Below, one piece after another: positions 41,761 through 51,433 of a stretch of 64,000 nucleotides of DNA. Within the stretch, counting starts at the first letter, position 1, and each line of letters opens with the position of its first letter. The notes under the pieces were generated by a model. The model saw only the letters and a list, made by a program, of their open reading frames with translations, did no database searches and was not told the origin of the DNA. The position numbers and the translations under genes are program-made. The stretch is from contig NZ_RBIQ01000008.1 in the NCBI RefSeq assembly GCF_003634105.1, positions 372,001 through 436,000 of the forward strand, read 5' to 3'. The stretch comes from Maribacter vaceletii. GTDB lineage: Bacteria > Bacteroidota > Bacteroidia > Flavobacteriales > Flavobacteriaceae.

Positions 41761-43862
41761 TATTTACTAACTAGTTCTTCTATATAACGAAAATTATCTG
41801 TTTTTAATTCTTTCAACTGCAATTTTATTCTCTGTTTATAGTCTTCATCTTCTATTAATTTTGCTAATAAATTTCTTGCAAATTTTTTAAACTGCCAACT
41901 ATGGTGGTTAGATGCTATTATAAGATTGGTTAAACTTGCTGTATTTAAGCCTATAGTTTGATTTAAAAACTGAAATGCTGAAATACGAGTATCTACACTA
42001 AATTTTGGAGATGTATACCCTACCAACTCTTTATAGTAAATCCCAGTGTTTAAACTATTATACTCAGGGGTTACAATTGCTAATGTTAGCCATAATAACC
42101 TTATATTTTTATTGGAAAAACCTATTAAATTACTAGTTGCATTTAAATACTGATTTCTTTTTTCAGGAAAACTACTCCATAGAGCAAACAATGCATTTTC
42201 TTGAGTAATATAGCTTTTATCAGATAAAAGAGATTCAAACGGAGCTTGTAGCTCTTTTGAAACCTTTACAGTTGATTTTGCTACGGCTCTTCGTATTTTT
42301 AAATTTGATGTTTCGAGAGCTTCTTTTAAAAAATCAGGAGATAGAAATTTATAATAATCTTGTATAATTCTACTTTTTAATTCAGGAGAACTTGTTTTAT
42401 CCCAATAGCTTTTTATTATTTTTTCTTTGTGTATATAACTTGAGCTTGCTATTACAACCTCTTCTTCTATAAAATTTAAAACTTTAATAGCTTCCGATTT
42501 AGTAGTCAAATGTTTTTTTACTTCTTCAAAAGGGAATGTTTTTTCAACCAACCATTTGCCCTTAAAGTCAGTAAGTTTTTGCCCACTAGCCAACTCCATT
42601 TCTTCTATAAAATCATCTACTTCAACATTTTTATATTGGTATTTATTTAAATAAGAAGTTATTCCTTTTTTAAACAAAGTGTCTCCAACTTTTTCACGTA
42701 ACATATGTAATGCCCATGCTCCTTTTTCGTAAAATGTTAGGCTACTTGCTTTTGGGTTTAGTAACGACTCCCCTTTTTCATTTACTTGAGCTTCATCGAT
42801 AGCCTTAGCACTATCATACAATTTCCAGTAATAGTGTTCTTCTCCAAATAATTTTTTTTCTGCCAAATAGGAATAATATGTTGCAAAACCTTCATGTAAC
42901 CAATGGCTATTTCCATTCTTTTCAGTTATTAAATTCCCAAACCATTGGTGGGCTAATTCGTGTGCATTAATGGTTACGTAATTTTTATCAATAAAAGATA
43001 CAGAGTCAATTACATAACTATCTGAAAATATAGTTGTTCCCGTATTTTCCATTCCTGCATATAAAAAATCATGTACAGGGATTTGTTTATAATTTAACCA
43101 AGGGTAAGAAACCCCAATCTCTTTTTCTAGAAAATTAAAAATTTCTTTAGAATATCTATACGTTGGTTCTACAAACAAACTATCTTTTGGGGAATAATAT
43201 AACTTTAAAGGAATGCCACTTTTAGATTTCTCTTCTACATATTTATAATTACCTATAGCAAAGGCTACTAAATAGCTACTCATAGGTTTATCCATAGAAT
43301 ATACCCATAGATTCGTATTTTCTTTTTCTTGTTTTTCCAGAAGTTTTCCGTTAGAAATTACGGTGTAGTCTTTATCAAACTCTATATTAATATCAAATTC
43401 CACCTTTTCTGTCATATCATCAAAAGAAGGCAACCAATAGCTTGTATATTTACCTTGACCTTGTGTCCAAATTTGAGCATCTATATTAAGCATGTCAGAA
43501 TTTGTATCCCATCCAACAAAATAGACTGTTTGCTTTGGAAAAACTTTGTATTTAAGTGTAATAAAATATTTCTTTCCTTTCTTAAAAGAATGTTTTATTG
43601 ATAGTTTAGATTTCGTATTTAAAAAATCTATCTTTTTATGATTTAATAAAACTGAAGTAAACTCCATATCATGCGCATCTAAGAAAATATAGCTCACATC
43701 ATTTAAAGCATTAAATTCATAAGTAACAATACCTTCTATTGCTTTTTCTTTAACTATTGGTTTTATTACTGCTTCAGCTCTAATAAAGTCTACTTTTTCT
43801 TGTATTTGTGCAAATAAACCAGATGTAATAAAAAGAAAAAAAACTTTAAAAATTAATTTCAT
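41760..43862 (-). CDS. Exported M1-family zinc aminopeptidase
   Basis: This enzyme of 700 residues removes N-terminal amino acids from peptides. The substrate-anchoring motif GMENT (about 270-274) is followed by the zinc site HELAHQW (His301, Glu302, His305) and Glu324 in WLHEGFATYY, so it is active, unlike the M1-like fusion at 22176. A signal peptide (FFLFITSGLFAQ) exports it. The start was set at 43862 because a -7 element lies at 43890-43897, inside the upstream extension to 43916, and because the signal peptide begins there. It is first in an operon with two patatins and divergent from recG. Confidence 0.93.
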   Translation of the reverse strand: MKLIFKVFFLFITSGLFAQIQEKVDFIRAEAVIKPIVKEKAIEGIVTYEFNALNDVSYIFLDAHDMEFTSVLLNHKKIDFLNTKSKLSIKHSFKKGKKYFITLKYKVFPKQTVYFVGWDTNSDMLNIDAQIWTQGQGKYTSYWLPSFDDMTEKVEFDINIEFDKDYTVISNGKLLEKQEKENTNLWVYSMDKPMSSYLVAFAIGNYKYVEEKSKSGIPLKLYYSPKDSLFVEPTYRYSKEIFNFLEKEIGVSYPWLNYKQIPVHDFLYAGMENTGTTIFSDSYVIDSVSFIDKNYVTINAHELAHQWFGNLITEKNGNSHWLHEGFATYYSYLAEKKLFGEEHYYWKLYDSAKAIDEAQVNEKGESLLNPKASSLTFYEKGAWALHMLREKVGDTLFKKGITSYLNKYQYKNVEVDDFIEEMELASGQKLTDFKGKWLVEKTFPFEEVKKHLTTKSEAIKVLNFIEEEVVIASSSYIHKEKIIKSYWDKTSSPELKSRIIQDYYKFLSPDFLKEALETSNLKIRRAVAKSTVKVSKELQAPFESLLSDKSYITQENALFALWSSFPEKRNQYLNATSNLIGFSNKNIRLLWLTLAIVTPEYNSLNTGIYYKELVGYTSPKFSVDTRISAFQFLNQTIGLNTASLTNLIIASNHHSWQFKKFARNLLAKLIEDEDYKQRIKLQLKELKTDNFRYIEELVSK

Positions 43863-43889
43863 AGTTTGGGGGTTATAAGTAACGTCTTT

Positions 43890-43897
43890 CAAATTTA
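43890..43897 (-). promoter_or_regulatory. -7 promoter element of the M1-patatin operon
   Basis: The minus strand reads TAAATTTG, a full match to TAnnTTTG, 27 bp before the ATG at 43862. It supports that start codon over the more distal ATG at 43916. Confidence 0.45.
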
Positions 43898-43945
43898 GCA
43901 TTTTACTTTGTTGCATTGTTATTCCCTATACCCTAATTTAGACGA

Positions 43946-46051
43946 ATGAATGCAAATTATTTACAAACTCCCATTGCCTATTTAAAAGGAGTAGGCCCTA
44001 ATAGGGCAAATTCTTTGCAGTCAGAGCTTGGTATTTCTTGCTTTCAAGACCTTCTTAACCTTTTCCCCAATAGGTATATTGACAAAACAAAATACTATAA
44101 AATAAGGGAACTACAACGTAGCAGTGCAGATGTACAGGTTGTTGGTAAAATTATTCATTTAAAAACAGTAGAACAAAAAAGAGGAAAACGTTTAGTTGCA
44201 AAGTTTGTAGACGATACCGGAGAAATAGAACTAGTTTGGTTTCGTGGCCAAAAATGGATTAAAGAAAATATAAAAATTAATAAAGCTTATGTGATTTTTG
44301 GGAAATGCAATTGGTATAATGGTAAATTTTCTATGCCACACCCAGAAATGGAATTTTTAGAAGAACATGAAAAAGGGGTTAAAATTGCTATGCAACCCAT
44401 TTACCCTTCAACCGAAAAACTAAGTAATACTGGTGTAACCAACAAGGTTATTAATAAAATGATGCAGCAATTGTTTTTAGACTGCAAGGGGCAATTTTCA
44501 GAATCCTTATCTCCAAAAATTATTCATGAATTGCGTTTAATTTCTAAAAGTGACGCTTTATTTAATATTCATTTTCCTAAAAATCAGGAACTATTAGCCA
44601 AAGCTCAATTTAGATTAAAGTTCGAAGAACTTTTTTATATACAACTACAGTTATTAGGTAAAAGCAAAGCTAGAAAACAGCGTATTAAAGGGTTTGTTTT
44701 TGACCAAGTTGGCACACATTTTAATAATTTTTATAAAAACCACTTGCCTTTTGAGCTCACCAATGCACAAAAAAGAGTGGTAAAAGAAATTAGAGCAGAT
44801 TTAGGTACTAGCGCACAAATGAATAGATTATTACAGGGCGATGTTGGCTCTGGAAAAACTATTGTAGCATTAATGACTATGTTGTTAGCTATAGATAATG
44901 GCTACCAGGCGTGTTTAATGGCACCTACCGAAATTTTGGCAAATCAGCATTTTAATGGTATTCAAGAGCTTTTAGGTGATTTGGGTATTAAAATTGCAAT
45001 TTTAACTGGTAGTGTAAAAAAAAACCAGAGAATTATAATTCATGAACAATTAGAAAGTGGAGAACTTCACATTCTAATTGGTACGCATGCCCTATTAGAA
45101 GATAAAGTAAAATATAAAAATTTAGGATTGGCTATTATAGATGAGCAACACAGATTTGGTGTTGCCCAGCGTTCTAAATTATGGCATAAAAATAATTTGC
45201 CTCCTCATATTTTGGTAATGACCGCTACTCCTATCCCCAGAACTTTGGCTATGAGTTTATATGGCGATTTAGATATTTCTGTGATAGACGAATTGCCTCC
45301 AGGGAGAAAACCAATAAAAACAGTACACAGGTATGACTCAAATAGATTAAAAGTTTTTGGATTTATAAAGGAAGAAATAAAAAAAGGACGTCAAATTTAT
45401 GTTGTTTACCCTTTAATACAGGAGTCTGAAGCATTAGACTATAAAGATTTAATGGATGGCTATGAGAGCATTGTACGAGATTTTCCACAACCAGAATACC
45501 AAATATCTATAGTACATGGGCAAATGAAACCTGCCGATAAAGATTATGAAATGGAGCGTTTTGTAAAAGGAGAAACACAAATAATGGTTGCTACTACAGT
45601 TATTGAAGTTGGGGTTAATGTCCCTAATGCATCGGTTATGGTCATAGAAAGTGCCGAAAGGTTTGGCTTATCACAATTACACCAATTACGTGGACGTGTA
45701 GGTCGTGGTGCTGACCAGAGCTTCTGTATTTTAATGACGAGTCATAAACTCTCTAACGATTCTAAAACAAGACTAGAAACCATGGTACGTACAAATGATG
45801 GTTTTGAGATTGCCGAAGTAGATTTAAAACTACGAGGCCCTGGTGATATTATGGGCACCCAACAAAGTGGCATGTTACACCTTAAAATAGCAGACATTGT
45901 AAAAGATAATGACATCTTAAAAACTGCAAGATTCCATGCCATACAACTCTTAAAAGAAGACCCTTCTTTAGAAAATCCTAATAATTTAGTAGTAAGGCAT
46001 ATGTATACTCAGATTATAAAGCACAAAAATATCTGGAATTATATTAGTTAA
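43946..46051 (+). CDS. recG: ATP-dependent DNA helicase RecG
   Basis: This fork-reversing helicase of 701 residues rescues stalled replication forks. The N-terminal wedge (OB-fold) domain is at about 60-150. The helicase core shows Walker A GDVGSGKTIVA (about 301-311), DEQH box IIDEQHRFG, TATPIPRT and motif V/VI ATTVIEVGVNVP with QLRGRVGRG. The C-terminal TRG motif region is LKLRGPGDIMGTQQSG. The length is slightly above average for the family. It is divergent from the M1 peptidase gene. Confidence 0.96.
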   Translation: MNANYLQTPIAYLKGVGPNRANSLQSELGISCFQDLLNLFPNRYIDKTKYYKIRELQRSSADVQVVGKIIHLKTVEQKRGKRLVAKFVDDTGEIELVWFRGQKWIKENIKINKAYVIFGKCNWYNGKFSMPHPEMEFLEEHEKGVKIAMQPIYPSTEKLSNTGVTNKVINKMMQQLFLDCKGQFSESLSPKIIHELRLISKSDALFNIHFPKNQELLAKAQFRLKFEELFYIQLQLLGKSKARKQRIKGFVFDQVGTHFNNFYKNHLPFELTNAQKRVVKEIRADLGTSAQMNRLLQGDVGSGKTIVALMTMLLAIDNGYQACLMAPTEILANQHFNGIQELLGDLGIKIAILTGSVKKNQRIIIHEQLESGELHILIGTHALLEDKVKYKNLGLAIIDEQHRFGVAQRSKLWHKNNLPPHILVMTATPIPRTLAMSLYGDLDISVIDELPPGRKPIKTVHRYDSNRLKVFGFIKEEIKKGRQIYVVYPLIQESEALDYKDLMDGYESIVRDFPQPEYQISIVHGQMKPADKDYEMERFVKGETQIMVATTVIEVGVNVPNASVMVIESAERFGLSQLHQLRGRVGRGADQSFCILMTSHKLSNDSKTRLETMVRTNDGFEIAEVDLKLRGPGDIMGTQQSGMLHLKIADIVKDNDILKTARFHAIQLLKEDPSLENPNNLVVRHMYTQIIKHKNIWNYIS

Positions 46052-46183
46052 ACAAGTAATATATCTACAACCTTTTTATAATTCCTATCTCTATATCGAT
46101 TATTCTTATCAAAATATCACAAAAAGATAGCTTGAACATCGTAATTTTTACAGACAATAATTTCCTAAAACAACTAGTTTTAA

Positions 46184-46191
46184 TAGCTTTG
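46184..46191 (+). promoter_or_regulatory. -7 promoter element of the leu operon
   Basis: TAGCTTTG matches the -7 consensus 22 bp before the leuC ATG. The 162-bp region before leuC holds no ATG-started leader peptide and no hairpin-T-run, so the attenuation seen at ilv is absent here. Confidence 0.4.
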
Positions 46192-46213
46192 TTAGCTAGA
46201 ATACAAATAAATT

Positions 46214-47629
46214 ATGAGTACAAAAAAAACGTTATTTGATAAAGTGTGGGACTCCCACGTAGTAAAACATGTAGAAGATGGCCCAGATGTATTGTTTATA
46301 GACCGTCATCTGGTACATGAGGTTACCAGCCCTGTTGCCTTTTTAGGTATTAAAAACAGAAAATCTGGAGTTTTATTTCCGAATAAAACATTTGCTACGG
46401 CTGATCACAACACACCAACTATAAACCAACATTTACCAGTTGCAGATCCACTTTCTGCAAATCAGTTAAAAGCATTAGAAGAAAATGCAAAAGAACATGG
46501 TATTTCGCACTGGGGACTTGGTCATGAAAAAAACGGAATTGTACACGTTGTAGGTCCGGAATATGGAATTACACAACCAGGTGCAACTATTGTTTGTGGA
46601 GATTCTCATACATCAACTCACGGTGCATTTGGCGCTATTGCTTTTGGTATTGGTACTTCTGAAGTAGAAATGGTTTTATCTACCCAATGTATTATGCAGC
46701 CAAAGCCAAAGAAAATGCGTATTAATATTGAAGGTGATTTAAACTTTGGGGTTACTCCTAAAGATGTTGCTTTATATATCATCTCTAAGTTAACCACTTC
46801 TGGTGCTACAGGATATTTTGTAGAATATGCTGGTGATGTTTTTGAAAACATGACTATGGAAGGTCGTATGACCGTTTGTAACCTAAGTATAGAAATGGGT
46901 GCCCGTGGTGGTATGATTGCTCCAGATGAAAAAACTTTTGAGTATGTTAAAGGGAGAGAGTTTACACCAACAGGCGCTGCTTGGGATAAAGCAATGGCGT
47001 ATTGGGAAACTTTAAAAACAGACGAGGGTGCAGAGTTTGATAAAGAACTTACATTTAGTGCTGCAGATATAGAACCAATGATTACTTACGGAACCAATCC
47101 TGGAATGGGAATGGGAATTTCTAAAAGTATTCCTAATGCAGAAGATTTAGAAGGTGGTGTTGCTACCTATAAAAAATCTTTAGGTTATATGGCTTTTAAT
47201 GAAGGTGAGGATATGATTGGTAAGCCTATCGATTTTGTGTTTATTGGTAGTTGTACTAATGGTCGTATTGAAGATTTTAGAGCCTTTACTTCTATTGTAA
47301 AAGGAAGAAAAAAAGCAGATCATGTAACAGCATGGCTAGTACCAGGGTCTCATAAAGTAGAAGCCGCAATTAAAGAAGAAGGTCTTTTAGATATTTTAAC
47401 AGAAGCTGGTTTTGAACTTAGAGAACCAGGGTGTTCTGCTTGTTTAGCAATGAATGATGATAAAGTACCTGCTGGAAAACTAGCAGTAAGTACATCTAAC
47501 AGAAACTTTGAAGGTCGTCAAGGTCCAGGTTCAAGAACCTTACTTGCTTCTCCTCTAGTTGCTGCAGCTGCCGCAGTAACGGGAAAAGTTACCGACCCAA
47601 GAGAATTAATGGAAAAAGAATTGGCTTAA
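46214..47629 (+). CDS. leuC: 3-isopropylmalate dehydratase large subunit
   Basis: These 471 residues form the aconitase-like subunit that isomerises 2-isopropylmalate to 3-isopropylmalate in leucine synthesis. The 4Fe-4S cysteines are in [13 protein letters not shown] (about 351) and PGCSACLAM (about 411-416). Other blocks are [20 protein letters not shown] and [11 protein letters not shown]. It works with LeuD, which is normally encoded immediately downstream. Here a four-helix-bundle gene and G+C-richer repeat DNA separate the two. The protein is intact. Confidence 0.97.
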   Translation: MSTKKTLFDKVWDSHVVKHVEDGPDVLFIDRHLVHEVTSPVAFLGIKNRKSGVLFPNKTFATADHNTPTINQHLPVADPLSANQLKALEENAKEHGISHWGLGHEKNGIVHVVGPEYGITQPGATIVCGDSHTSTHGAFGAIAFGIGTSEVEMVLSTQCIMQPKPKKMRINIEGDLNFGVTPKDVALYIISKLTTSGATGYFVEYAGDVFENMTMEGRMTVCNLSIEMGARGGMIAPDEKTFEYVKGREFTPTGAAWDKAMAYWETLKTDEGAEFDKELTFSAADIEPMITYGTNPGMGMGISKSIPNAEDLEGGVATYKKSLGYMAFNEGEDMIGKPIDFVFIGSCTNGRIEDFRAFTSIVKGRKKADHVTAWLVPGSHKVEAAIKEEGLLDILTEAGFELREPGCSACLAMNDDKVPAGKLAVSTSNRNFEGRQGPGSRTLLASPLVAAAAAVTGKVTDPRELMEKELA

Positions 47630-47637
47630 CGCTTTGC

Positions 47638-47671
47638 GCTAACCGCCATGCGAAGAACGCAGAGTGTTAGC
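47638..47671. repeat. Stem-loop at the left edge of the insert between leuC and leuD
   Basis: GCTAAC (47638-47643) pairs with GTTAGC (47666-47671), and inside it TGCG (47649-47652) pairs with CGCA (47658-47661). The stretch GCCATGCGAAGAA (47645-47657) is inverted relative to TTCTGCGCATAGC at 48071-48083 (11 of 13 positions). It is markedly richer in G+C than the leu genes. Confidence 0.55.
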
Positions 47672-47697
47672 AATAAGTATTTTACGTAATTTATTTA

Positions 47698-48045
47698 GTG
47701 AGAGATTATAAGAAATATACGGTTTGGGAGCTTGGACATGAAATAACTTTATTAATTTATAAGTTAACTTCATCTTTTCCAAAAGAAGAACTTTATTCTC
47801 TTACTAGTCAAATGCGTAGAGCCTCCTATTCAATTCCTTCTAATATTGCAGAAGGTTGCGGTAGAGAATCGAATCAGGAATTTAAGAGGTATTTAACAAT
47901 AGCTAGAGGCTCTGCTTCAGAGTTAGAGTATTTTTTAATTCTTGTAAAAGATTTAAATTTAATAGAACTGAATGATTTTAAAAATTTAAGTGATTCAGCA
48001 AATAAGATTAAGAGAAGTCTTAACAACTTAATAAATAAATTATAA
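47698..48045 (+). CDS. Four-helix-bundle protein (TIGR02436, 23S rRNA intervening-sequence family)
   Basis: These 115 residues begin with GTG and have the family pattern: RDYKKYTVWELGHEI, YSLTSQMRRASYSIPSNIAEG (about 36-56) and RGSASELEYFLIL. Proteins of this family form pentameric four-helix bundles with a basic surface and were first seen in insertions within 23S rRNA genes. Their role is unknown. The gene sits in the same direction between leuC and leuD. It is bordered by short inverted, G+C-rich repeats on both sides (47638-47671 and 48051-48083), as expected of an inserted mobile unit. It probably does not take part in leucine synthesis. Confidence 0.9.
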   Translation: MRDYKKYTVWELGHEITLLIYKLTSSFPKEELYSLTSQMRRASYSIPSNIAEGCGRESNQEFKRYLTIARGSASELEYFLILVKDLNLIELNDFKNLSDSANKIKRSLNNLINKL

Positions 48046-48050
48046 TTTAA

Positions 48051-48083
48051 CTAGCGTTTAGCGTTTAGCTTTCTGCGCATAGC
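48051..48083. repeat. Repeat at the right edge of the insert between leuC and leuD
   Basis: Direct TAGCGTT units (48052-48069) are followed by TTCTGCGCATAGC (48071-48083), the inverted counterpart of the left edge. The reverse complement of 48052-48069 also matches 47624-47641 at 14 of 18 positions. The element ends 9 bp before the leuD ATG. Confidence 0.5.
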
Positions 48084-48092
48084 AATTACAAA

Positions 48093-48689
48093 ATGGCATA
48101 CGATAAATTTGAAATATTAAATAGTACAGCTGTACCCCTTCCAATTGAGAATGTAGATACAGACCAAATAATTCCAGCTCGTTTCTTAAAAGCTACAGAA
48201 CGTAAAGGTTTTGGAGATAATCTTTTTAGAGATTGGCGTTATAATGGAGATAATACTCCAAAATCTGACTTTGTTCTTAACGATTCTACTTACTCTGGAA
48301 AAATTTTAGTAGGTGGTAAAAACTTTGGTTCAGGTTCCTCAAGAGAACATGCTGCTTGGGCAGTGTATGATTACGGATTTAGATGCGTAATTTCTAGCTT
48401 CTTTGCGGATATTTTTAAGGGAAATTGTTTAAACATTGGTGTTTTACCAGTACAGGTTAGTCCAGAATTTGCTGCAAAAGTTTTTGCTGCAATAGAGGCC
48501 GATCCAAAAACTGAAATATCTGTTAATTTACCAGAGCAAACTGTTACAATTGTAAAAACAGGAGAAAAAGAATCTTTTGATATTAATGGGTACAAAAAAC
48601 AAAATATGCTTAATGGTTTTGATGATATTGATTATTTAAACAATATTAAATCTGACATAAGCGAATTTGCAAAAGAATTACCATTATAA
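48093..48689 (+). CDS. leuD: 3-isopropylmalate dehydratase small subunit
   Basis: This small subunit of 198 residues completes the active site of LeuC. The start FEILNSTAVPLPIENVDTDQ and PARFLKATERKGFGDNLFRDWR are standard. The glycine-rich catalytic loop is GGKNFGSGSSREHAAWA (about 71-87). It follows the four-helix-bundle insert and is 35 bp before leuA. The length is normal. Translation could depend on read-through of the insert, since no -7 element is seen directly before it. Confidence 0.96.
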   Translation: MAYDKFEILNSTAVPLPIENVDTDQIIPARFLKATERKGFGDNLFRDWRYNGDNTPKSDFVLNDSTYSGKILVGGKNFGSGSSREHAAWAVYDYGFRCVISSFFADIFKGNCLNIGVLPVQVSPEFAAKVFAAIEADPKTEISVNLPEQTVTIVKTGEKESFDINGYKKQNMLNGFDDIDYLNNIKSDISEFAKELPL

Positions 48690-48724
48690 AATATAAGATT
48701 TAAGCAGGTATTGCTTTACATACC

Positions 48725-50242
48725 ATGAAAAAAAGAAAACTTGAAATAATGGATACCACCCTGAGAGATGGGGAACAAACCTCAGGAGTATCCTTTTCAT
48801 CTTCCGAAAAACTTACGTTAGCACAATTATTATTAGATGAACTTAAAGTAGATCGCATAGAAGTTGCATCTGCAAGAGTTTCTGATGGTGAATTATTAGC
48901 GGTACAAAAGATTACGGAATGGGCTGCAGAAACTAACAATCTGGACCGTGTTGAAGTTTTAACATTTACCGATGGAGGTATTTCTTTAGATTGGATGGAA
49001 AAAGCAGGTGCAAAAGTGCAAAACCTCTTAACTAAGGGCTCCCTTAATCATCTAAAATACCAACTTAAAAAAACGCCTGAAGAACATTTTTCAGACATTG
49101 CTGCAATTTTCAGTTCTGCAAAACAAAAAGGTTATACCAATAATATTTATTTAGAAGATTGGAGTAACGGAATGCGTAATTCTAAAGAATATGTATTTCA
49201 ATTTCTAGATTTTTTGGCAACGCAACCTGTAAAAAGAATTTTACTTCCAGATACATTAGGAATTTTAACCCATACAGAAACATTTTCTTTTATTTCAGAA
49301 ATAGTAAAACGTTACCCTAATTTACATTTTGATTTTCACGGGCATAATGATTATGATTTAGGTGTTGCAAATGTTATGGAAGCCGTAAAAGCCGGTTGTC
49401 ATGGTCTACATCTTACCGTAAATGGTATGGGAGAACGTGCAGGAAATGCCCCTATGGCAAGTACAATTGCGGTAATAAATGACTTTTTACCAGAAGTAAC
49501 AATTAGCGCAAATGAAACTGCTTTACACAAAGTAAGCAAATTAGTTTCTGCTTTTACTGGTTTTAGAATACCTGCAAATAAACCTATTGTTGGGGATAAT
49601 GTTTTTACACAAACTGCTGGTATTCATGCCGATGGGGACAATAAAAACAATCTTTATTTTAATGATTTACTTCCAGAACGTTTTGGTCAAAAACGTAAAT
49701 ATGCTTTGGGGAAAACATCTGGAAAAGCCAATATTCAGAAAAATTTACAAGATTTAGGCTTAACACTTAATGATGAGGATTTAAAGAAAGTTACCCAAAA
49801 AGTAATTGCTTTAGGAGATAAAAAAGAAAGAGTAACTAAAGAAGATTTACCATATATTATTTCTGATGTTTTAGATAGTCAAGAATATTTAAATAAGGTA
49901 ATGGTAAAATCTTATGTACTTACACACTCTAAAGGATTAAAACCATCTACAACTATTGCCATTGAAATTGACGGAGAAGTTCATGAAGCAAATGCACAAG
50001 GAGATGGTCAATTTGATGCTTTTATAAATGCAATTAAAAAAGTATATCGCATTAAAAAAATGAGTTTTCCTAACTTAATAGATTACGCTGTTCGTATACC
50101 TCCAGGGAGTAATTCTGATGCACTTTGCGAAACTAGCATTACTTGGGAGAAGAACGCAAAAGAATTTACCACACGTGGATTAGATTCTGACCAGACCGTA
50201 TCGGCAATTAAAGCTACAGAGAAGATGTTAAACATCATCTAA
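48725..50242 (+). CDS. leuA: 2-isopropylmalate synthase (Bacteroidota-type LeuA)
   Basis: This enzyme of 505 residues condenses acetyl-CoA with 2-oxoisovalerate. The DRE-TIM barrel starts with DTTLRDGEQTSGVSF (about 10-24). The metal ligands are in FHGHNDYDLGVAN (about 201-213), and NGMGERAGNA is also typical. A C-terminal regulatory domain (about 390-505) ends in the leucine-binding-type region PPGSNSDALCETSITW. Members of this branch are close to citramalate synthases, but the position within leuCD-leuB makes the isopropylmalate reaction most likely. It is the third enzyme gene of the operon. Confidence 0.9.
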   Translation: MKKRKLEIMDTTLRDGEQTSGVSFSSSEKLTLAQLLLDELKVDRIEVASARVSDGELLAVQKITEWAAETNNLDRVEVLTFTDGGISLDWMEKAGAKVQNLLTKGSLNHLKYQLKKTPEEHFSDIAAIFSSAKQKGYTNNIYLEDWSNGMRNSKEYVFQFLDFLATQPVKRILLPDTLGILTHTETFSFISEIVKRYPNLHFDFHGHNDYDLGVANVMEAVKAGCHGLHLTVNGMGERAGNAPMASTIAVINDFLPEVTISANETALHKVSKLVSAFTGFRIPANKPIVGDNVFTQTAGIHADGDNKNNLYFNDLLPERFGQKRKYALGKTSGKANIQKNLQDLGLTLNDEDLKKVTQKVIALGDKKERVTKEDLPYIISDVLDSQEYLNKVMVKSYVLTHSKGLKPSTTIAIEIDGEVHEANAQGDGQFDAFINAIKKVYRIKKMSFPNLIDYAVRIPPGSNSDALCETSITWEKNAKEFTTRGLDSDQTVSAIKATEKMLNII

Positions 50243-50303
50243 ATAGCTACTTAAATAAACTAAATATTAAACCGCAATAGTAATTATTGTAAAACAAAAT
50301 AGA

Positions 50304-51359
50304 ATGAAATTAAATATAGCATTATTAGCTGGGGACGGAATTGGCCCTGAAGTAATAGATCAAGCAGTTAAAGTATCTGATAAAATAGCAGAAAAATTTG
50401 GACATGATATTTCATGGACTCCAGCTTTAACAGGTGCTGCAGCGATTGATGCTGTAGGAGAACCGTATCCAGATAGTACACATGCTGTTTGTGAAGCTGC
50501 AGATGCTGTTCTTTTTGGAGCTATTGGTCACCCTCGTTTTGATAATGACCCTTCTGCAAAAGTAAGACCAGAACAAGGTTTACTTAAAATGCGTCAAAAG
50601 CTAGGTCTTTTTGCTAACGTAAGACCTACGTTTACTTTTCCTTCTTTAATTGATAAATCTCCTTTAAAAAGAGAACGTATAGAAGGGACAGACTTAATCA
50701 TATTAAGAGAACTAACTGGTGGTATTTATTTTGGAGAAAGAGGTAGAAAAGATAATAATGACACTGCTTTTGATACTATGACTTACACAAGAGGGGAAGT
50801 TGAACGTATTGCTCGCAAAGGCTTTGAACTTGCAATGACTCGTTCTAAGAAATTATGTTGCGTAGATAAAGCTAATGTGTTAGAATCTTCAAGATTATGG
50901 AGAGAAACTGTACAAGCAATGGAAAAAGAGTATCCAGAGGTAACGGTATCCTATGAATTTGTAGATGCTGTAGCAATGCGTTTGGTGCAATGGCCTAATT
51001 CTTATGATGTAATGATTACAATGAATCTCTTTGGAGATATTTTAACCGACGAAGCATCTGTAATTTCTGGTTCTATGGGACTTATGCCTTCTGCATCGGT
51101 AGGTGAAAAAGCAAAATTATACGAGCCAATACACGGTTCATACCCACAAGCTGCCGGAAAAGATATAGCAAACCCGTTAGCAACTATTTTATCTGCAGCA
51201 ATGATGTTCGAAGATTTTGGTTTAACTGAAGAAGCTAAATCTATTAGAGATGTAGTAAACAAATCTTTAGCCGAAGGTGTTGTAACAGAAGATTTAGCAG
51301 AAGGAGCTAAAGCTTACAAAACTAGTGAAGTTGGAGATTGGTTAGCTAGTAATATTTAA
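50304..51359 (+). CDS. leuB: 3-isopropylmalate dehydrogenase
   Basis: This NAD-dependent decarboxylating dehydrogenase of 351 residues produces 2-oxoisocaproate in leucine synthesis. The substrate-binding Arg residues lie in [21 protein letters not shown] (about 90-110). The block [14 protein letters not shown] carries the family tyrosine. The metal site is [10 protein letters not shown] and later [11 protein letters not shown]. The nucleotide site is [18 protein letters not shown]. It closes the leu operon, with a strong terminator 18 bp after the stop codon. The length is typical. Confidence 0.97.
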   Translation: MKLNIALLAGDGIGPEVIDQAVKVSDKIAEKFGHDISWTPALTGAAAIDAVGEPYPDSTHAVCEAADAVLFGAIGHPRFDNDPSAKVRPEQGLLKMRQKLGLFANVRPTFTFPSLIDKSPLKRERIEGTDLIILRELTGGIYFGERGRKDNNDTAFDTMTYTRGEVERIARKGFELAMTRSKKLCCVDKANVLESSRLWRETVQAMEKEYPEVTVSYEFVDAVAMRLVQWPNSYDVMITMNLFGDILTDEASVISGSMGLMPSASVGEKAKLYEPIHGSYPQAAGKDIANPLATILSAAMMFEDFGLTEEAKSIRDVVNKSLAEGVVTEDLAEGAKAYKTSEVGDWLASNI

Positions 51360-51376
51360 AAGATTAAATTCACAAC

Positions 51377-51410
51377 AAAAAGCCCTCTAGTTTATGCTAG
51401 AGGGCTTTTT
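51377..51410 (+). terminator. Terminator of the leu operon
   Basis: A 14-bp stem (core GCCCTCTAG/CTAGAGGGC) with a 6-nt loop is flanked by A5 and T5 runs. It ends the leu operon and also suits the convergent hydrolase gene. Confidence 0.88.
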
Positions 51411-51433
51411 GCTTTAATGAATTTACCCAAATA

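Noticed and set aside
43863-43916. N-terminal extension of the M1 aminopeptidase
   Set aside because: A -7 element lies inside it and a normal signal peptide starts at 43862.
46052-46213. Possible attenuator before the leu operon
   Set aside because: No ATG-started leader peptide and no hairpin with T run are present there.
48051-48069. TAGCGTT direct repeats as a possible CRISPR or att site
   Set aside because: There are fewer than three very short units without spacers and no cas or integrase genes; they fit better as flank of the four-helix-bundle insert.
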